Part shown: in pieces, positions 45,701-58,533 of the stretch
Layout of the letters: every line of letters begins with the position of its first letter
Position numbering within the stretch: the first letter of the stretch is position 1
Source: Globodera rostochiensis
Lineage: Eukaryota; Nematoda; Chromadorea; Rhabditida; Heteroderidae
Length of the DNA stretch: 64,000 bases
Reading direction: 5' to 3'
NCBI GenBank assembly: GCA_018350325.1
Contig: JAEVLN010000010.1
Span: 3,162,001 to 3,226,000 of the forward strand
The notes under the pieces: model-generated
The model's database searches: none
Seen by the model: the letters and a program-made list of their open reading frames with translations, nothing else
What the model was told of the DNA's origin: nothing
Position numbers and translations under genes: made by a program

Positions 45701-48687
45701 TTAGTAATTACTATTATTTTTTCATCATTAAAAAATCGTTTATTATTGGACGTGTGCATTTTTACCTGCAATTGTTTCTTCTGCTCCTGTGGTTGAATTT
45801 TGGTGGGGGAGCCGTTCAACTGCCATGTGACCACCGAAGCAGGCGACGAAACGCTGCGGAAAAGTGAAGAATATAATTTAATTAATAGAAATTTACCCAG
45901 ACACACAGGACATTGTCAGTGATTCACCCTTGCGCATAACGGTGTTTCCAAAAATGAAAACACTTGCTGGAGGGTCTGCAATGAAAAAATAAATAAAATA
46001 GTCAATCAAATAAATAGCATTTTGCTCTTTTTTTCTTCAATTAGAAAAATATTTAACAAAAACTCAATTTTTATTACAATGAATTTATAAATATGCAATA
46101 ATAAATTATTAAATACAAAGTCCAAAACGTTGAATAATTAATTGATTTTTAAATGCCTACAGTCAACGCGTAGAGTCACTCTGCTGATCAGTGGCGACAT
46201 GTTTTGGTTGGTTTGACTTGCGCATTCGTAAATAGCCCCGTTGTCCGGCCCTTGCACCACAAACGCATACGCATTACGAGTAATCTAATATTTTTTAATT
46301 TTTGATATTTTGAATAAAAATTGCGGGATTTTTTTTCGCGGTAAATTTGGTCGCAATTCTTTTGTTTGATTTTGGCAAAAAATGTAGAAATCGCAGACTC
46401 GAGTGACACAAGCATAGTCCAGGTGCTTGACACCAGGGACGTAGCCAGGGGGGGGGCGGGGGGGGGGGGGGGGGAATTCCCCCCCCCCCAAATGAAATTT
46501 CAGAAAAAAAAAACAAGAGGGGGGACCCTATTGTTTTACACTTTTACAACTTTTTGATCAATTTTCTTAACAAATTGCCATCAAAAATCAAAAAAATTTT
46601 CCCGGCGGCGCCTATCGGCACCGCCGGGCCGCCCCTGGCGCTCAAATGGGAATGCCATCTGAGCGCCGCGCTCAGATGGATCAATTCCCCCCTCCGAAAT
46701 TTTTTTCTAGCTACGTCCCTGCTTGACACAGTGAAAATATTTTCACAATGTCAAAGAAAAGTCGCAAAATTTGTCCACCTGACTTCCCATGTCGTAGCTG
46801 TACTCCTCGTTCACACGTCCGTTCTGATTGGACCAGATCAGCTGTGGTGGCGGGTTGCCGCCCTCGGCGGTGCATAGCAGCGTTATGTTTTGGCCAGACT
46901 TCAACGCCGCCATGCCCGCAGGTGTTGTACCGATCACATCAATCTTTGGGCGATCGGAGGAATCTGATCAATGTTGATTAGTTGATACTAGAAACGAAAC
47001 TTTCAATGCTTTATATTCTTTATGCGGAACCAATCGTCCCATCATGATTAAAAACTGACAATAAACATCCAGCGTGATGGAATCTCGAAGATTTGTGTTT
47101 GTTTCCGGATGCTGAGCTTCACAGGAAATCACTTTGTTGTGGTGTATTTTTCTTGAAAAAAATAATTTAAAAACAAATCCATTAATTTTTAGTACCCAGG
47201 CCTCAGTGCAAGGCTGGCATAAGTGTCGATGGTGCCGTTTTCCCATTCCTGTCTTCCCCGGAACACATTTTCCGCCGCCTTCTTGCCATTCACAAACAAG
47301 TTCAAGTTCACCTAAGACAAAAAAATTTTTATACTTTAATGAAGATAAATTTTTATAAATTTGGCATTTTGTTTTTTTTCAAATTCAAACCTGAGGCTTC
47401 GATGTTTCGGTTAAACAAGTGATGTTCAGAGGAATGCCCTCGTTGACTACAATTGTAGACCCTGACTGGTAATGTTGAAAGCGCACACCGGACGGAGGAA
47501 CTGGAGAAATTTAGAATTATCTAAAATTAACAACAACAAAAAATTTGTCTCGAACCCAACACAGTGACGAAAGCGTTGGCACGAAAAAATTTGCCGCCCG
47601 GCTTAAGCAGTTGGCATTGAAATTGGCCGTCATCATCCAACGACACGTTTCGAATGTTTAGATGCAACTCCTCCGGGTTCTCCTTGGAATAACTAAAAAT
47701 TTTAAATTCAAAAAACTACACATACGAAATAGTGAAAAAAACTTTTTTGTCTCTAGCAGTGAGTTAATAAAAAAAAACTTATTTTTTCCTTTTGCGCCCA
47801 AGATGTTTCAATTGGTGTTCGAAAAATTGCTCACCGGGGTTACCGAGTATTTTCGAAAAATTGGTCACCAAGAAAAATTCTCGAACGACGAAAATCTTCG
47901 AGTTCTCGATCAAAAAGTCCGAAAGTTTGATCGAGAATCTCTGTCAAAAAAGTACCGAGATCCACGGTCTCAGTTCAATTTTATTTGATTTTTTTAGGTG
48001 AACTACGAAAAACGGACAAAACAAAAATCGGGTATGTGTTTCGTTTATTTTTATGTATGCCTTACTCGATCTTTTTTTGGTCAAGTCTTTTAGTTCGTTG
48101 AAAATAAGCTTTAAATAAATTACTTAAAAAAACCCAATATTTTTTTTACGGTTTTTGTGTGCACCCCTGACAACGCCGCTGTGTATTGTGTTTTATTTTA
48201 ATTTACGAGGTCCAGCAGTGTTCTAGCGATAAGATCAGCCAAAAAAAATGTTACGCCAGTCTCCGAACCAAAATGGCAAAATTCAAAAAAAAAAAATCCA
48301 TTTGCGTAACACCTGTATCTTCCCGAATATCCGGGGATTTCATTGGACTGTTGTTGGTTCAAAATGATGCCCCGATTTGTTCTCCATTGAAGATGGAAGG
48401 GATTGCTTCCGCCATGATGATGCACAATTGAGCACCTCAGCGACAAATCGGAACCTGAAAAATGTTTGGACATTGTCATGAAGCACTCATCCGCGCAAAA
48501 ATTATCCAAAATTTTGACCGATAAGGACAGATTGGTTTGCCGGATGCTCCTTGAAATGGAATTTTTCGGCATCGGCAATTGGTAAGTACAGTGGAAGGAG
48601 CAAAACGTAAAAGATGCCAAAAATTTTGAGCAATTCACAAAAAATGTGAAGAATTAACATTTGTTTTGGCTTCGATGGATGTGCCAT
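39773..48687 (-). CDS. syg-2: SYG-2/nephrin-like Ig-superfamily adhesion receptor
   Basis: In C. elegans SYG-2 binds SYG-1 to place synapses; nephrin is the vertebrate relative. The start at 48687 opens with a hydrophobic leader and an Ig1 block (FKEHPANQSVLIGQN, LQWRTNRGIILN, IPGYSGRY) typical of the family's first Ig. Further Ig domains follow with their Cys/Trp pairs: GIPLNITCLTE, NITLLCTAEGGNPPPQLIW, GESLTMSCVSG, LYNLTCEAKDGHPFATLSWF, PAELTCSVPSS, FEENVTIYSNPRVNAYAW, DVVLECEADGMPMKSGMIKW and AILRCRATAVPNAEFTW; eight or nine in all. An FN3 domain (PPTPPEMPTELEIVN, ASISWTAGFDGG, about 41585-41165) precedes the membrane helix (SHSAIVALCVALFGLLVLNC, about 41020-40950) and a cytosolic tail of roughly 280 residues, Asn/Gly/Tyr-rich, ending IRDTYEGDLV. 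Ig number plus a single FN3 separates it from SYG-1 (five Ig). Introns carry several MITE-like elements and long G tracts. Many exon ends are approximate. Confidence 0.85.
44987..45081. mobile_element. MITE-like fragment with CGGTA words and G tract
   Basis: In an intron of the adhesion gene. TAGTGTTCGGCACGGTACGG is followed by ATACGATACC and AATACCAACCG words in both orientations, ending at a run of 19 G (45063-45081). The right end is not identified. Confidence 0.4.
46434..46721. mobile_element. hAT-like MITE with G/C tracts and hairpin
   Basis: A 288-bp element with a perfect 8-bp duplication CTTGACAC (46426-46433 and 46722-46729). Inverted ends CAGGGACGTAGCCAG and CAGGGACGTAGCTAG differ at one base. 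Inside lie G runs at 46448-46456 and 46458-46474, a C run at 46479-46489, AAGAGGGGGGACCC words, the hairpin at 46604-46625 and GAGCGCC repeats. It lies in an intron of the adhesion gene. CAGGG-GTAGCCAG-type ends are widely seen in hAT MITEs of animals. Confidence 0.9.
46604..46625. repeat. 22-bp GC-rich hairpin, copy 4
   Basis: Identical to copies 1, 2 and 5. Preceded by TTAACAAATTGCC and AAAAATTTTCCC within the TSD-flanked element 46434-46721. Confidence 0.88.
47757..48175. mobile_element. MITE-like element, word TTCTCGA/CACCGGGG
   Basis: Located in the first large intron of the adhesion gene. The right end reads inward CAGGGGTGCACACAAAAACC, hAT-like. The interior repeats AAAATTG, TTCTCGAACGACG and GTTCTCGATC words in both orientations. 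The left end is tentative (CAGTGAG at 47757). Confidence 0.4.
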
Positions 48688-50475
48688 ATGACCTGAAAAT
48701 GTGCGCGATTTGTTGAAAATGGTGAAGAAATGTCAAACCTAATAAAAAAACAAGAAAAATACAAAAGGATAAAAAATTTTAAATAAAAAAACAAATGTTT
48801 TTCTTCTTTGGGCGGCCATTTTTAATACATACCTACGCCGTAACTTTGACATATTCTATTTCGCAGAAAGGCTCCAGATGTGTGCAAATTGAAACATTTA
48901 ATGTTTTTATAAACGGAATTTTACACACATGTTTTCCAAAAAATGAATATGTAGTAACCAAAAAAATTCAGTGAGTGTCCGATGGAAGTGAATATGTATG
49001 ATCGATCACCAGGGCTGCTATTTTTAGGTTTTTACCTATTTTTCTGCAGCTTTGTTTTGGCGAGTTATGCGCGAAAAGTATGTTTTTAGTCGGAAAGTTC
49101 GTCGCTTTTAACGAGGCTATTCGGACCTAGAAAAACCTATTTTGCCATTTTTCCAAAATTTCAAATGCAATTAATTCGAATTTTTAATTATTCTTGCCTA
49201 ATTTTTGAAAAAATTCTCATAAAATTAAAATTCGAGATCCTTCATAGAAAATCCCAAAATGTATCCCATAAAATCGGACCTTTTTTGCCTTAAAGATCGA
49301 AGTTTTTAAGCATTTTTGATATTTCGAAAAAAAACTTAGTTTTTCTAGAATAATTTTCCATGTAAAAAAACAATTTTAAGCCATTATTAGATTTTTAAAC
49401 ACAACGATTTTTAGAGCCTATTTTGGCACTTTTTTCTCATCCATACTTATTTTTTTCTTAAAGACATTAATAAAAATATGCATGCAATTTTTCAGAAAAA
49501 AAAAATTCAAAGCGTAAATAAAATTAAAAAATTGTTTTAAAATCACTATGGAAGAGTCAGCGGACCGACAGACAGTTTGGGGAATGTTTTTGGGAACAAA
49601 AGAAAGGCGATTCTCGCACGGATTGACTGGGATGAATGATAATGGACTCGTGTGGTGACGACCCCCGCAGGGACAAAAGGGATGAATTGTGGTGCCATGT
49701 CCGGCTAGCGCAAACAGAAGGCACAAAACTATGCAAAATCAATCAAAATAAAAAGTTAGAAAAATAATTTTCAACAGTAAATTAATGGTACAATAGATCG
49801 TATGCATAAGAATTCTGTTCCTACACAAAAATAATGAAATTTGTTTTCATTGTAAAGTTCACCACCCATACTTTGAAAACATCTTGATTCCAAATTGGTT
49901 TTGTAAGCCATAAATATGTGCGAGAATTGAGAAAAAATCATTTACCCTAAATCTCTGTATTTTTGGTAAGTTAAATATTCAATTTAAAATGAGCAAATAT
50001 GTAAAATTTTAAGTATCACAATTCCTAGAATCAATCGGCAATCTCTTTTTCTTATCCGAACGGGGAAGGGGTTGGGGTGGGGATGATACCGACCACCACT
50101 CAAATACTGGCACTCATCAGAAAAACTTTCTGTCCAATAACTGACTCTATGGGGGTGAGGATGCCCTCCTCCTCCTCCTCCTCCTCCTCATGCTGCTGCT
50201 GTGCCGTTTAACGCCCATTCTCAGCCAGGACAAATGTGAGTGACCCTCTCAGATAGATGATATATAATGGACCCGGGGATTGGGAGGCAAAGTGTTTTGT
50301 TTGGGCTACTGAACATTCCAGTATCGATTCCACTGAAAAAACAAAAAATATTCTTTCATATACCTACATATGCATAAAACTTCATTCATGACGCTAAAAA
50401 GCATGGGGGTGGGGGGGGGGTGTGGGGAGATCATCGTACATGAGAGGACAGAGAACTCCGGTAAGCCAAATTGGA

Positions 50476-51084
50476 CAAAAGGTCCGGTCGCACAAATCGG
50501 ACAAAATGTCCAAAAGCAGAATTCAAAAAGAATTTCATCAACCTTCCAAACTCAAAAACACTTCTCTAGCGTTTGTTTTAGTGCTGAAACCGAATTTTTG
50601 ATCAGATTGTGCTGAAAAGTGTTGAGAACAGTTTTTACCAGCTTAAGTTAGCTTTGAAAATTTGAAGGTTTGCAAAATGACTAAATTGCCCCAAATCGCT
50701 TCTATAGATTTTCTCAGCTAAAAGAATATGAATTTTTTAAGCCTTTAAATTTTTAAACCAGTTATTGGAAAAAAACGGTTCAGAATTCAATTTAATATAC
50801 CTATTGCATTAGTCCGCGACTTTTTTTAGTCGGGGTTTTCGTCCCCGACCCCGACTTTTTTGAATTTTTCGGGGTTTTTGCTGGAAAAAACCCCGGCCCC
50901 CGACTTTTTTGGACGGGGACGAAAGCCCCGACTTTTCCCGCCCCCGAGAGGTCGGGGACCACCCTATATCCGATTTTTTTGCTATCCTTTTTTGTTTGTC
51001 AGACCTTTTGTCCGATTACTGCTTACCGAACATTTTGTGCGATTTGTGTGACCGCATTTTTGTCCGTTGGACCTCTGGTCCACG
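50476..51084. mobile_element. large word-array element, word ATCGGACAAA
   Basis: The left part (GGTCCGGTCGCACAAATC, GGACAAAATGTCC) and right part (TTTTGTCCGATT, GTGCGATTTGTGTGACCG) are inverted copies of the same words. A different element, 50810-50966, sits inside it, so this looks like an older element hit by a younger one. The ends are approximate and no TSD was found. Confidence 0.45.
50810..50966. mobile_element. hAT-like MITE, word CCCCGAC
   Basis: A 157-bp element with ends TAGTCCGCGAC and, inward-read, TAGGGTGGTCCCCGAC. The interior is GTCGGGG/CCCCGAC words in both orientations. Flanking octamers TATTGCAT and TATCCGAT match at 5 of 8 positions, a possible decayed duplication. Confidence 0.6.
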
Positions 51085-52451
51085 TACGGAAAGAACGGCA
51101 CAATCATTCGATAATGATTATGGATAGAGGGGGGAGAGGGGGGGGGGGTGGTGGGGGTATCAGTATTAATGCCAACATTAACACAGAAAATTGGAGAAGA
51201 TAAGAGAAGTCCGATAGGTGCCCAAAACACTAAATTCTTGCCGAATAATATTGTCTCAGATAATTGATTAATTCAAATTTGAACCCTAAAATTATTAAAA
51301 CTATAATCTAGAAAAAACATTTAAATAAATGTTTTTTTTAATTTTCGCACAAGAAATACGTTCAAGCGCATTCTTAATCCCGAAAAGAATTCGATATCCA
51401 GAAATTTTCAATGTCGGTCTGCCTTGGACAACAACAAAATCAACAACTGACTTTTGCTCCATTTATTCTACATTTCAATGTGCCAGTCCAGTCAGTTCAC
51501 TGCTTGTCTCCCCCCCACCCCTTCCCCTTCCCGGAGGGGACATTTGTGGCGAGCGTCCGTCCCATCCTCAATCATTTTGCCCCCGGGGGATGTGGCAGAA
51601 GTGGACAGGGACAATCTTGTGGGTGTATTGGAAGATTCGATTGGATGGTTGATAATGGAGAAACGATGAAATATACGCCAACTGTTGTTGAGATTGAGAA
51701 AAATTGGGGATGAGTTACAATAAAATTGATTATTTTTATATATAATAATTAATATAAAAAATGAAGTAAGTTGTCTTTATTTCTCTGCTCTCAGACAGAC
51801 ACACACTATTTTTCTGCTTAACGTTTAACACATAAAAAACGAATCGGGGTCCGTCCATTAAAAAGGCATCACATTTTTGACTTGGAATTATTAGGAAAAT
51901 TTCAATTCGAACGAACTTGTGATAATTTTTTAGGGCGAGCGAAAGAATTAGAAGATTTTTAACAAATTTTTTTTGAGTACCTATTTTGATTCAAAATAAA
52001 TAGATTTTAATTTCAGAAAGTTTATTTGGTTTTTGGAGTTTTCCAGATTTATTGAAGCTTATAATCAATTAAATAAAAGAAGTCAGTGTGAATGACACCA
52101 ACTGTTTTGCTGGCTGTTCAACTAAAATAAGGTGACAAAAGTTGTGTTTGTGAGTTGGAGTCGGGCCATTGGGCCTTCAGGAGGAACGGAATTTGGATAA
52201 ATGGGGGCTGAGAATAGGATAGGAATGGAATGGAATAATTAATTGCATTTTAAACATTCAAATATCGCCGGCTTTTTTTTTGTTGCTGAAATCGGGTTAA
52301 CGAAAAAAGGTTGTAATGAATGGTGCAAATGTATCCAGTTTTTTCTCTATTTTTACACAGAATTTTTTAAATTAAAACAAAAAATTAATGTTAAAATGAT
52401 TAAAATCGATCTTCATCTTTGAAATATTTTTTAAATAAATTAGTACATAAC

Positions 52452-52635
52452 TAGAGACCGACATTTTGAAAATTTCTGGACCCGGATCCTGGACTTGGAG
52501 AAGGTGCCTGGACCTGATTTCCTGGTCCAAGTCCAGGTCCAGGAAAAATCCAGGGTACCGGATGCCTGTACCCAGGCCCTGGACTCTGGGTACAGGAAAA
52601 ATCCAGGCCTGTACCAAGGTCCAGGTCGGTCTCTA
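52452..52635. mobile_element. hAT-like MITE, word GGTCCAGGTCC
   Basis: A 184-bp element with 11-bp perfect inverted ends TAGAGACCGAC. The interior consists of CCAGGTCCAGG and CTGGACCTGG words with GGGTACAGG variants in both orientations. Flanking octamers TACATAAC and TTACTAAC agree at 5 of 8 positions. Confidence 0.75.
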
Positions 52636-53070
52636 TTACTAACAAATAAACAAATATTCTCAAATCTGAAACAAATATTATGTGCTAAAACGGACAGACC
52701 AAACATTCTGTCCGGATGATCTTTTGTTCCCGTAGTAAAAGTTTGTCAAATTTGTTTGCAAAATGTGCGAATTGCATTTAATGGCAGGCAAAACTTTTAG
52801 AGCAACTATAAATAAAGTTCCTCCGCCGAAGGGGACATTTAAAGACTAAAGAACCTCCAGGGCAGCAGCGCTTCGATTTGTAGTAGTCCCCCATTTTCGT
52901 TTCTCACCCATGCGCAATTTCCTCAATAGCTTTGGCCCAGCCCTTTCCGCTCACTCGGACTCTCATTAGAATTGGCTTACTTGGACCGGCCAAATCAGTC
53001 CAAGCGACAAACGGAACAAAAAAAATTGTATTTTTTTTTGTCACAAAATTAACATAATGTTGATTATAAA

Positions 53071-53289
53071 TAGTGACCGGCGGGGTCGAGATCCCGACCC
53101 GGGATTTGCCGTGACCCCGATACCGAATCCCGGGTTTTTGGCACAACTTGAATTAATTGACCAAACTTAAAATTTTAGAGCATTTCCTTAACAAATAAGC
53201 ACTTTAAAATTTTCTTGGCGGCCCCCGGGTTCCCGTTTTAGGATTTTTTCTAATCCGTTCTAAAATTTTCTCACTTTCGTCGGTCACTA
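53071..53289. mobile_element. hAT-like MITE, word CCCGACCCGGG
   Basis: A 219-bp element with a perfect 8-bp duplication ATTATAAA (53063-53070 and 53290-53297) and inverted ends TAGTGACCGGC and TAGTGACCGAC. The interior has GATCCCGACCCGGG and GACCCCGATACCG words. At about 53188-53225 it carries TTAACAAATAAG, TAAAATTTTCTTGGCGGC, a diverged version of the hairpin module. Confidence 0.85.
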
Positions 53290-53825
53290 ATTATAAATGT
53301 ATAAAAAAAACTGCCTTTTTTTTTTCTGTTATTCATAAATTAAATTTATCATGGTTAGATTAATTCAAATATAAAAATTTAATTCAAATTTTGCAAGAAT
53401 TGCATTTAAATTTTTAGAAACATTAAATTCCTGTCCTTAATAATTCTTATTTGCTTCCGCTGCCCCATAGAATAAAAGAAGGAAATTTCCAAATAGGATT
53501 AAATAAATCTGGAAGAGACTTTTATAAAAGTTGGCAGTTTTTAAAGAAATGAGAAGGCATTGAATGCTAAACGTATTTAGTCATATTTTAGAAACGTTTG
53601 TTAAAAAATTTAAACATTTTGAGGCATCATTTAACTAACAATTTAAAAAAATGTTTCACTCCTTTTACAAGTAAATTAGCAGCAAAAAAGGGTTTCATCT
53701 TTCATTAAAGTGCACAAACCACCGCTTTGGCCATCAATGGATGTGAGTGAGTGAGTGAGTTGCTTGTTATTAGCTCTCCCCACGGCATCAGAGGTTTCGC
53801 GCTGTGGTCATCTAATGAGCTGTGT

Positions 53826-53844
53826 CCCCCCCCCCCCCCCCCCC
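53826..53844. repeat. 19-nt C tract
   Basis: Uninterrupted C run in an otherwise AT-rich region, one of about a dozen tracts of 10 or more G or C in the window. Confidence 0.95.
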
Positions 53845-56800
53845 GAGGCCCTCCATTTTCCCATCGGGCGAATTGTTGTTTTATCCCTTCAAATTCCAAT
53901 TTGTCGCCCCCGGGAGCAGGAGATTCTTCACCCCACAAGCGTACAATTTGTGCGATTGGCCGCGCAATAATCTGTCCCTTGGGGCGGGTGGGTGGCCCAA
54001 CCAGCAGGGCCGGACATTAAAGAAGAAATGAGTAAGAATCGGTGGATTAGTGGATATTTTCAATTTCATAATCGGCCGCCACCCTGAATGTTCGTTCACA
54101 AGCTAAATCGAAAAAATAAATTATTTGAGAGTGAAGGGGTCTTGACTTCACTTAACCACTCAATTTTTCGCATTTGATTATTTTTTTAGAATGCGTGAGT
54201 CCACCCAATTATCTTTTTTTGAAAAATGCCATAAAAGTGTGTAATGTCTTTGCTAATATTTATCTGTATACATTGTGGGCTATTGTGAAAAAATCAATTT
54301 TCACATAAAAGAAAAGCCAAAAAAATCCCAATTTTACACGAATAAAAATATTAATTGCAAAGGATGTATAAAAATTTTTCAATCCAATTTGGTGGGATGT
54401 TCTACGAAATTAAAGATTATGTTCCGCTTGGCCAAGTGGATTATTGGTATTTGCCCTCTTCACTTGGTGTTGAGAGGTCCGCGGTCCGGGCCCGGGGGGG
54501 GGGGGGGAGGCGCGGGATGAGCGCTCTGCTCAAATTGAATTCGATGGATGGCCACAAAACACTAACGCACCACAACAAAATTGGATTGATTAAAATCCGT
54601 TGTGTATGTGTGTGTATTTATGCCATGATTATCGTCAATTTGAATGCGTTTGGATTCGGCGAAGTGAAGTGGCCATGTGGAATAGGCCACAGACGAGTAA
54701 AAAGGTCTAATTCATAACATTATTAATAGCAGGTTATATATTTTAAAATAGGCTAGAATTCATAATAAGAAAAAAATGAGAATATTTAAACATTTTATGT
54801 AGAGAAGAAACTCCGACGTCGGGGTTGATATTTCGTGATTCGGGGGCGAAAAATCCGGCAAAACTTTCTGTGTCCGAGTGTTAACCCTAATTTTATGGAT
54901 TGAAATGGGATGAAATGATTTAATGAGAACAGCAAATGACGTGTTGTTTTGCATTGGTACTCTCTGTTGGGTGTGTGGTGTGTTAAGGATGGCATGCCAA
55001 AGTCAATTTGTCGCTGTTTTATTCCATGCAAAAATCACGAAAGTGCTTAAATACCAGCATATCGACACAAAATGGCGGCATTTACCGGTTTGGATCGCAG
55101 CGGGAGAATGACTGATGCGAACAACTTTTTGGACGGAGAATGAGAAGCAATTAAAATATGTCGACAATTGCATAAAAATTCAGAAACCCCAAATAATTTT
55201 TGCTTATTTTGTTCAAAATGTCTATTAAAAAAATTTACAAAAAATTATAGTCAATAAGGAATTCAAAATACAAAAATTTTAAAAATAAAATTTGGTAAAA
55301 ACTAATTTGTAAGCAACTTTGAAAAATAAATTAGTCTTAATATTACAAAAACATTCTTTATTTATCCAAAAACTCATAAATTATCAAAATTGTAAAAATT
55401 TTTTATAAAAAATTAAAAATGAAAAAATCACCCCAACATATACCCTGATATAAAAAGAAAAAAAAATTAATTATTCAAGATGAATTGAAAGAATTGGAAG
55501 AGAGGCAAGGCGGTTTTTTCTATCAAATAAATACTTAAAAATCCCCGCAGACCATTGGCATCGGAATTTGAGACAAGAATTTGTGAGGAAGGGGGTGGAC
55601 CACCGAGACCCCTCCCTCCCTCCACCACTTGTGGCCATTTGGCCCTTCGAGCATTTCCTTTGAGATGGGCAAGGCCAAGAAAATGTGAGGATTTTGCCCT
55701 CGGGGGAATGCGAGCGAAAAATGAAGAGCTGTGGGAAATTTTGGATGCTGGGACTGGGGGGGGGGGGAATAAGTGGGATCCGTCCGTCCTTTTTCTAACA
55801 AATGCCGAGAACAAATAAATATCAAAGTTTCAAGCTTTTTCTTGACATTCCATATTGATTAGTCATAAAAAAATAAAAATTGGCCCTCGAACGCCGACCG
55901 CTGGGAGCGACGGAGACCACCAGGGAATCTGCTCGATTCTAAAGCGTTTTAAAAATTAAAATTGAAATTTTCTGGTGTCATTTCTTATTCCTTTTTGCTG
56001 ATATTCTAACAATTTACTGGCTCTGCGGTTATCCGTTTTTTGAGACAAAACTTGCACCCCCCGCAGCACAAAATGGCGGCGTCCATTGCCCCCTCTCCCC
56101 CATAAAAAAGGGTCATTGGGGTCTTCACACACACAACGCTAGACCAATGGGGGGTATAAAAAGTGAAGGGGGGGGCATTCAGGGGATTCATCTTCTCTCG
56201 GCCGCCAAATCCGCCGCCAATCGGAGCCCCAAATCCCCTTGGGGATTTGACGGCGCGAAAAAATTGAGTCTGTGGACGGGTGAGCGGAGAAGGTCTGGGC
56301 CTTTTGTGCCGCCCACCACCCATCGATGTGCCTATTGCTTCCAACAGCCTAATTTTTTGGCACTTCCTTCCGCCATCTGTGCCGAGATTGGGGTGTCAGG
56401 TTTTTGGACCAGTTGATGAGATTGGTTGGTCGTACAAAAAAAAAAAAAAATTAAAAATCCTTTTATGCTATTTTAAAATAAATATAAAATTTCGCATGGG
56501 CTTGTTTATTCAAGAATTGTTAACAAAAAAATTTGAATAGAAAATTAAAAAAACTTAAGTGGACCATTTGGAATTATAATATATATTTCAATTAACAATA
56601 TACGAGAATCTTCACTATTAGCATCAATGTCTCAATGCTGGAATTATAAGCTGATGGCGTTTAAGCACATGAATATTTCAAAATCTGCTGTTTTTTAAAT
56701 TATATCCGCAGAAACGAAGATTTATTTGTTTCTTGAACATGCAAAAGCTCGAGTATAGGGGATGTATTGGTTTCCCGTCCCGTCGAAAACAATTGGAGGA

Positions 56801-58533
56801 GAGTTTGCCGCGATCAGTGAAACTGATCGGGGGAAGGGCAGAAGTTACTATATGCCCAATCGGAAGTTCTGGGAAAAAAGTTGAAAGCGAATGAGAAGAG
56901 AAACTAAAAAGTTAGGAATGTGGACTTCAAGGAAACATTTTTTACCTATTTTATAAAAGCTTTAAAGAATTGACAGATTTTAATATTTAAAACGTGCCAG
57001 ATTAGTACAATGATAATCTTAAAATAACGCAAGTAATAATTAATTTTGAAATATTTTTATTTCCCTTAATTCAATTAAATTTAATAAAAAATCATTCAAT
57101 TGCGCAAATAAAAGTTTATCTTCTTATTAGGCATACAATTATTTATTTTTGGGTATTAAAATTAAAAACAAAGTATGCGCCTTTGGAAATATATTTTTTC
57201 TCCCGGACAAATCCATAGAGAATTTAGCAGAGTCCACTGGCACAAGGGCTGCGAAGAGCAGCGGGAAAAGCATTGGAAGAATGTGAATAATTCAAGTCAA
57301 CCACCAAAAAATTCTGAATTGGACACTGACGACGGAAATAAATCTTATAAAATTTAAAATTTTACTAAATAAATTCTGGATTTTTGTTAATTTCTAATAG
57401 CTAAATATTAAAATTTATCGGCAGCTTCTTCCAAAAAAGGATTTTGAAATATTAAAGTGGACCATAATTTATGCAAATTTTTTTCTTGATTAGTAAAATG
57501 GAAAGAATGATGGTGCCCATCGGAAATGTTAGATTTGAAAGGAAATTGGATTGACAAAGATTTGAAGGAGTTGGAAAGAATTTTGGCAGTTTGTTGCTAT
57601 GTGCCTTAGGTTAAAAGCTGGGAGTAAATTTTTTTTTAATATAATTCTTTAAAAAAAGTTCTGCTCAGTAACAAACATATGTGGCTATGATTAATCGAAA
57701 AATTCTGCTTTTTATATCTGAAATTTGGTCATTTATGAGTAAATATGTATGTTGCATGAAATGCGTTTCTATATAAAGTCAAGTTGAGTGCAATTTCACA
57801 TTGTTTTTGAGCTGACCAATCCTGGGGGGGGGGGGCAAATGCCAAGTCCAAACTTGGCACACCCGCTGAATTGGCCAGTCAACAAAAAGAATAATAAAGT
57901 CAACGACAATGGGAGTGTTACATTGAATGGGAAGGAAAGAAGTGACCCATTCATTAAAATAGCACATTTGAAAATAAAAATGGGCACTAAAATTAAACAA
58001 AACATTTTGAAATTTGCTAAAAATTTATTTACTTTACATTTCGGACGAAATTCATAACGGACAAAGGCACATTTTTGAACCAAGACTAAGGCGAATATGA
58101 ATTGGAGCAACACTGTGTGTTTTGGTCCATCCATTCTTTGTTGTTGTGGAGTTTGGGCTTTGGATTAATTGTGGAGTGCTAGTGGGTGGGTGTGTGGTGG
58201 TACTCCAATCATTTTCGACCCATAAAAGGGTCAAAATGACCATCGAAGAATGAGAACTACGGCAAATAAACAGCAAAATAATAAGACATATTAAAATATG
58301 GTAAATGATGCGCCATTGACAAAAAAAAAGGCATAAAAGAAATTCAAAAAAGAAGAAATATTTTGGAAATATGTTAAAATTATTGGTACTTTGTTAAATG
58401 AATGAAGAAAATCATTTTTATATGCCAATTGTTTTTTCCCAAACAAGTCGGAACAACGGTTTGGCACGAGAATAGTTTTTAATGACTATTTATTGTGTTT
58501 TAAACATTGCGTTTGTTTATAAGTTTAATGGAA

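Larger units (their letters stand above)
48688..58533. other. 9.8-kb gene-poor interval
   Basis: Lies upstream of the adhesion gene and downstream of the CCK-receptor-like gene. No exon with a recognisable domain was found on either strand. It contains several word-array elements, GC-richer islands (49560-49720, 50040-50290, 51480-51640, 53740-54000, 55560-55790, 56040-56410), a (CCT)n run at 50165-50189, GTGA repeats at 53742-53760 and G/C tracts of 10-19 nt. A plus-strand frame at 57175-57357 is not convincing. Regulatory DNA for the adhesion gene is a reasonable guess. Confidence 0.5.

Noticed and set aside
46554..46877. Open frame with an AAPIGTAGPP stretch, also seen at 61832-62038
   Set aside because: The recurring peptide is only the translation of the 22-bp hairpin repeat inside MITEs, not a protein motif.
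50370..56540. Several Pro/Gly-rich open frames on both strands
   Set aside because: They arise from G/C tracts and GC-rich islands; none has a domain, consistent frame or splice partners.
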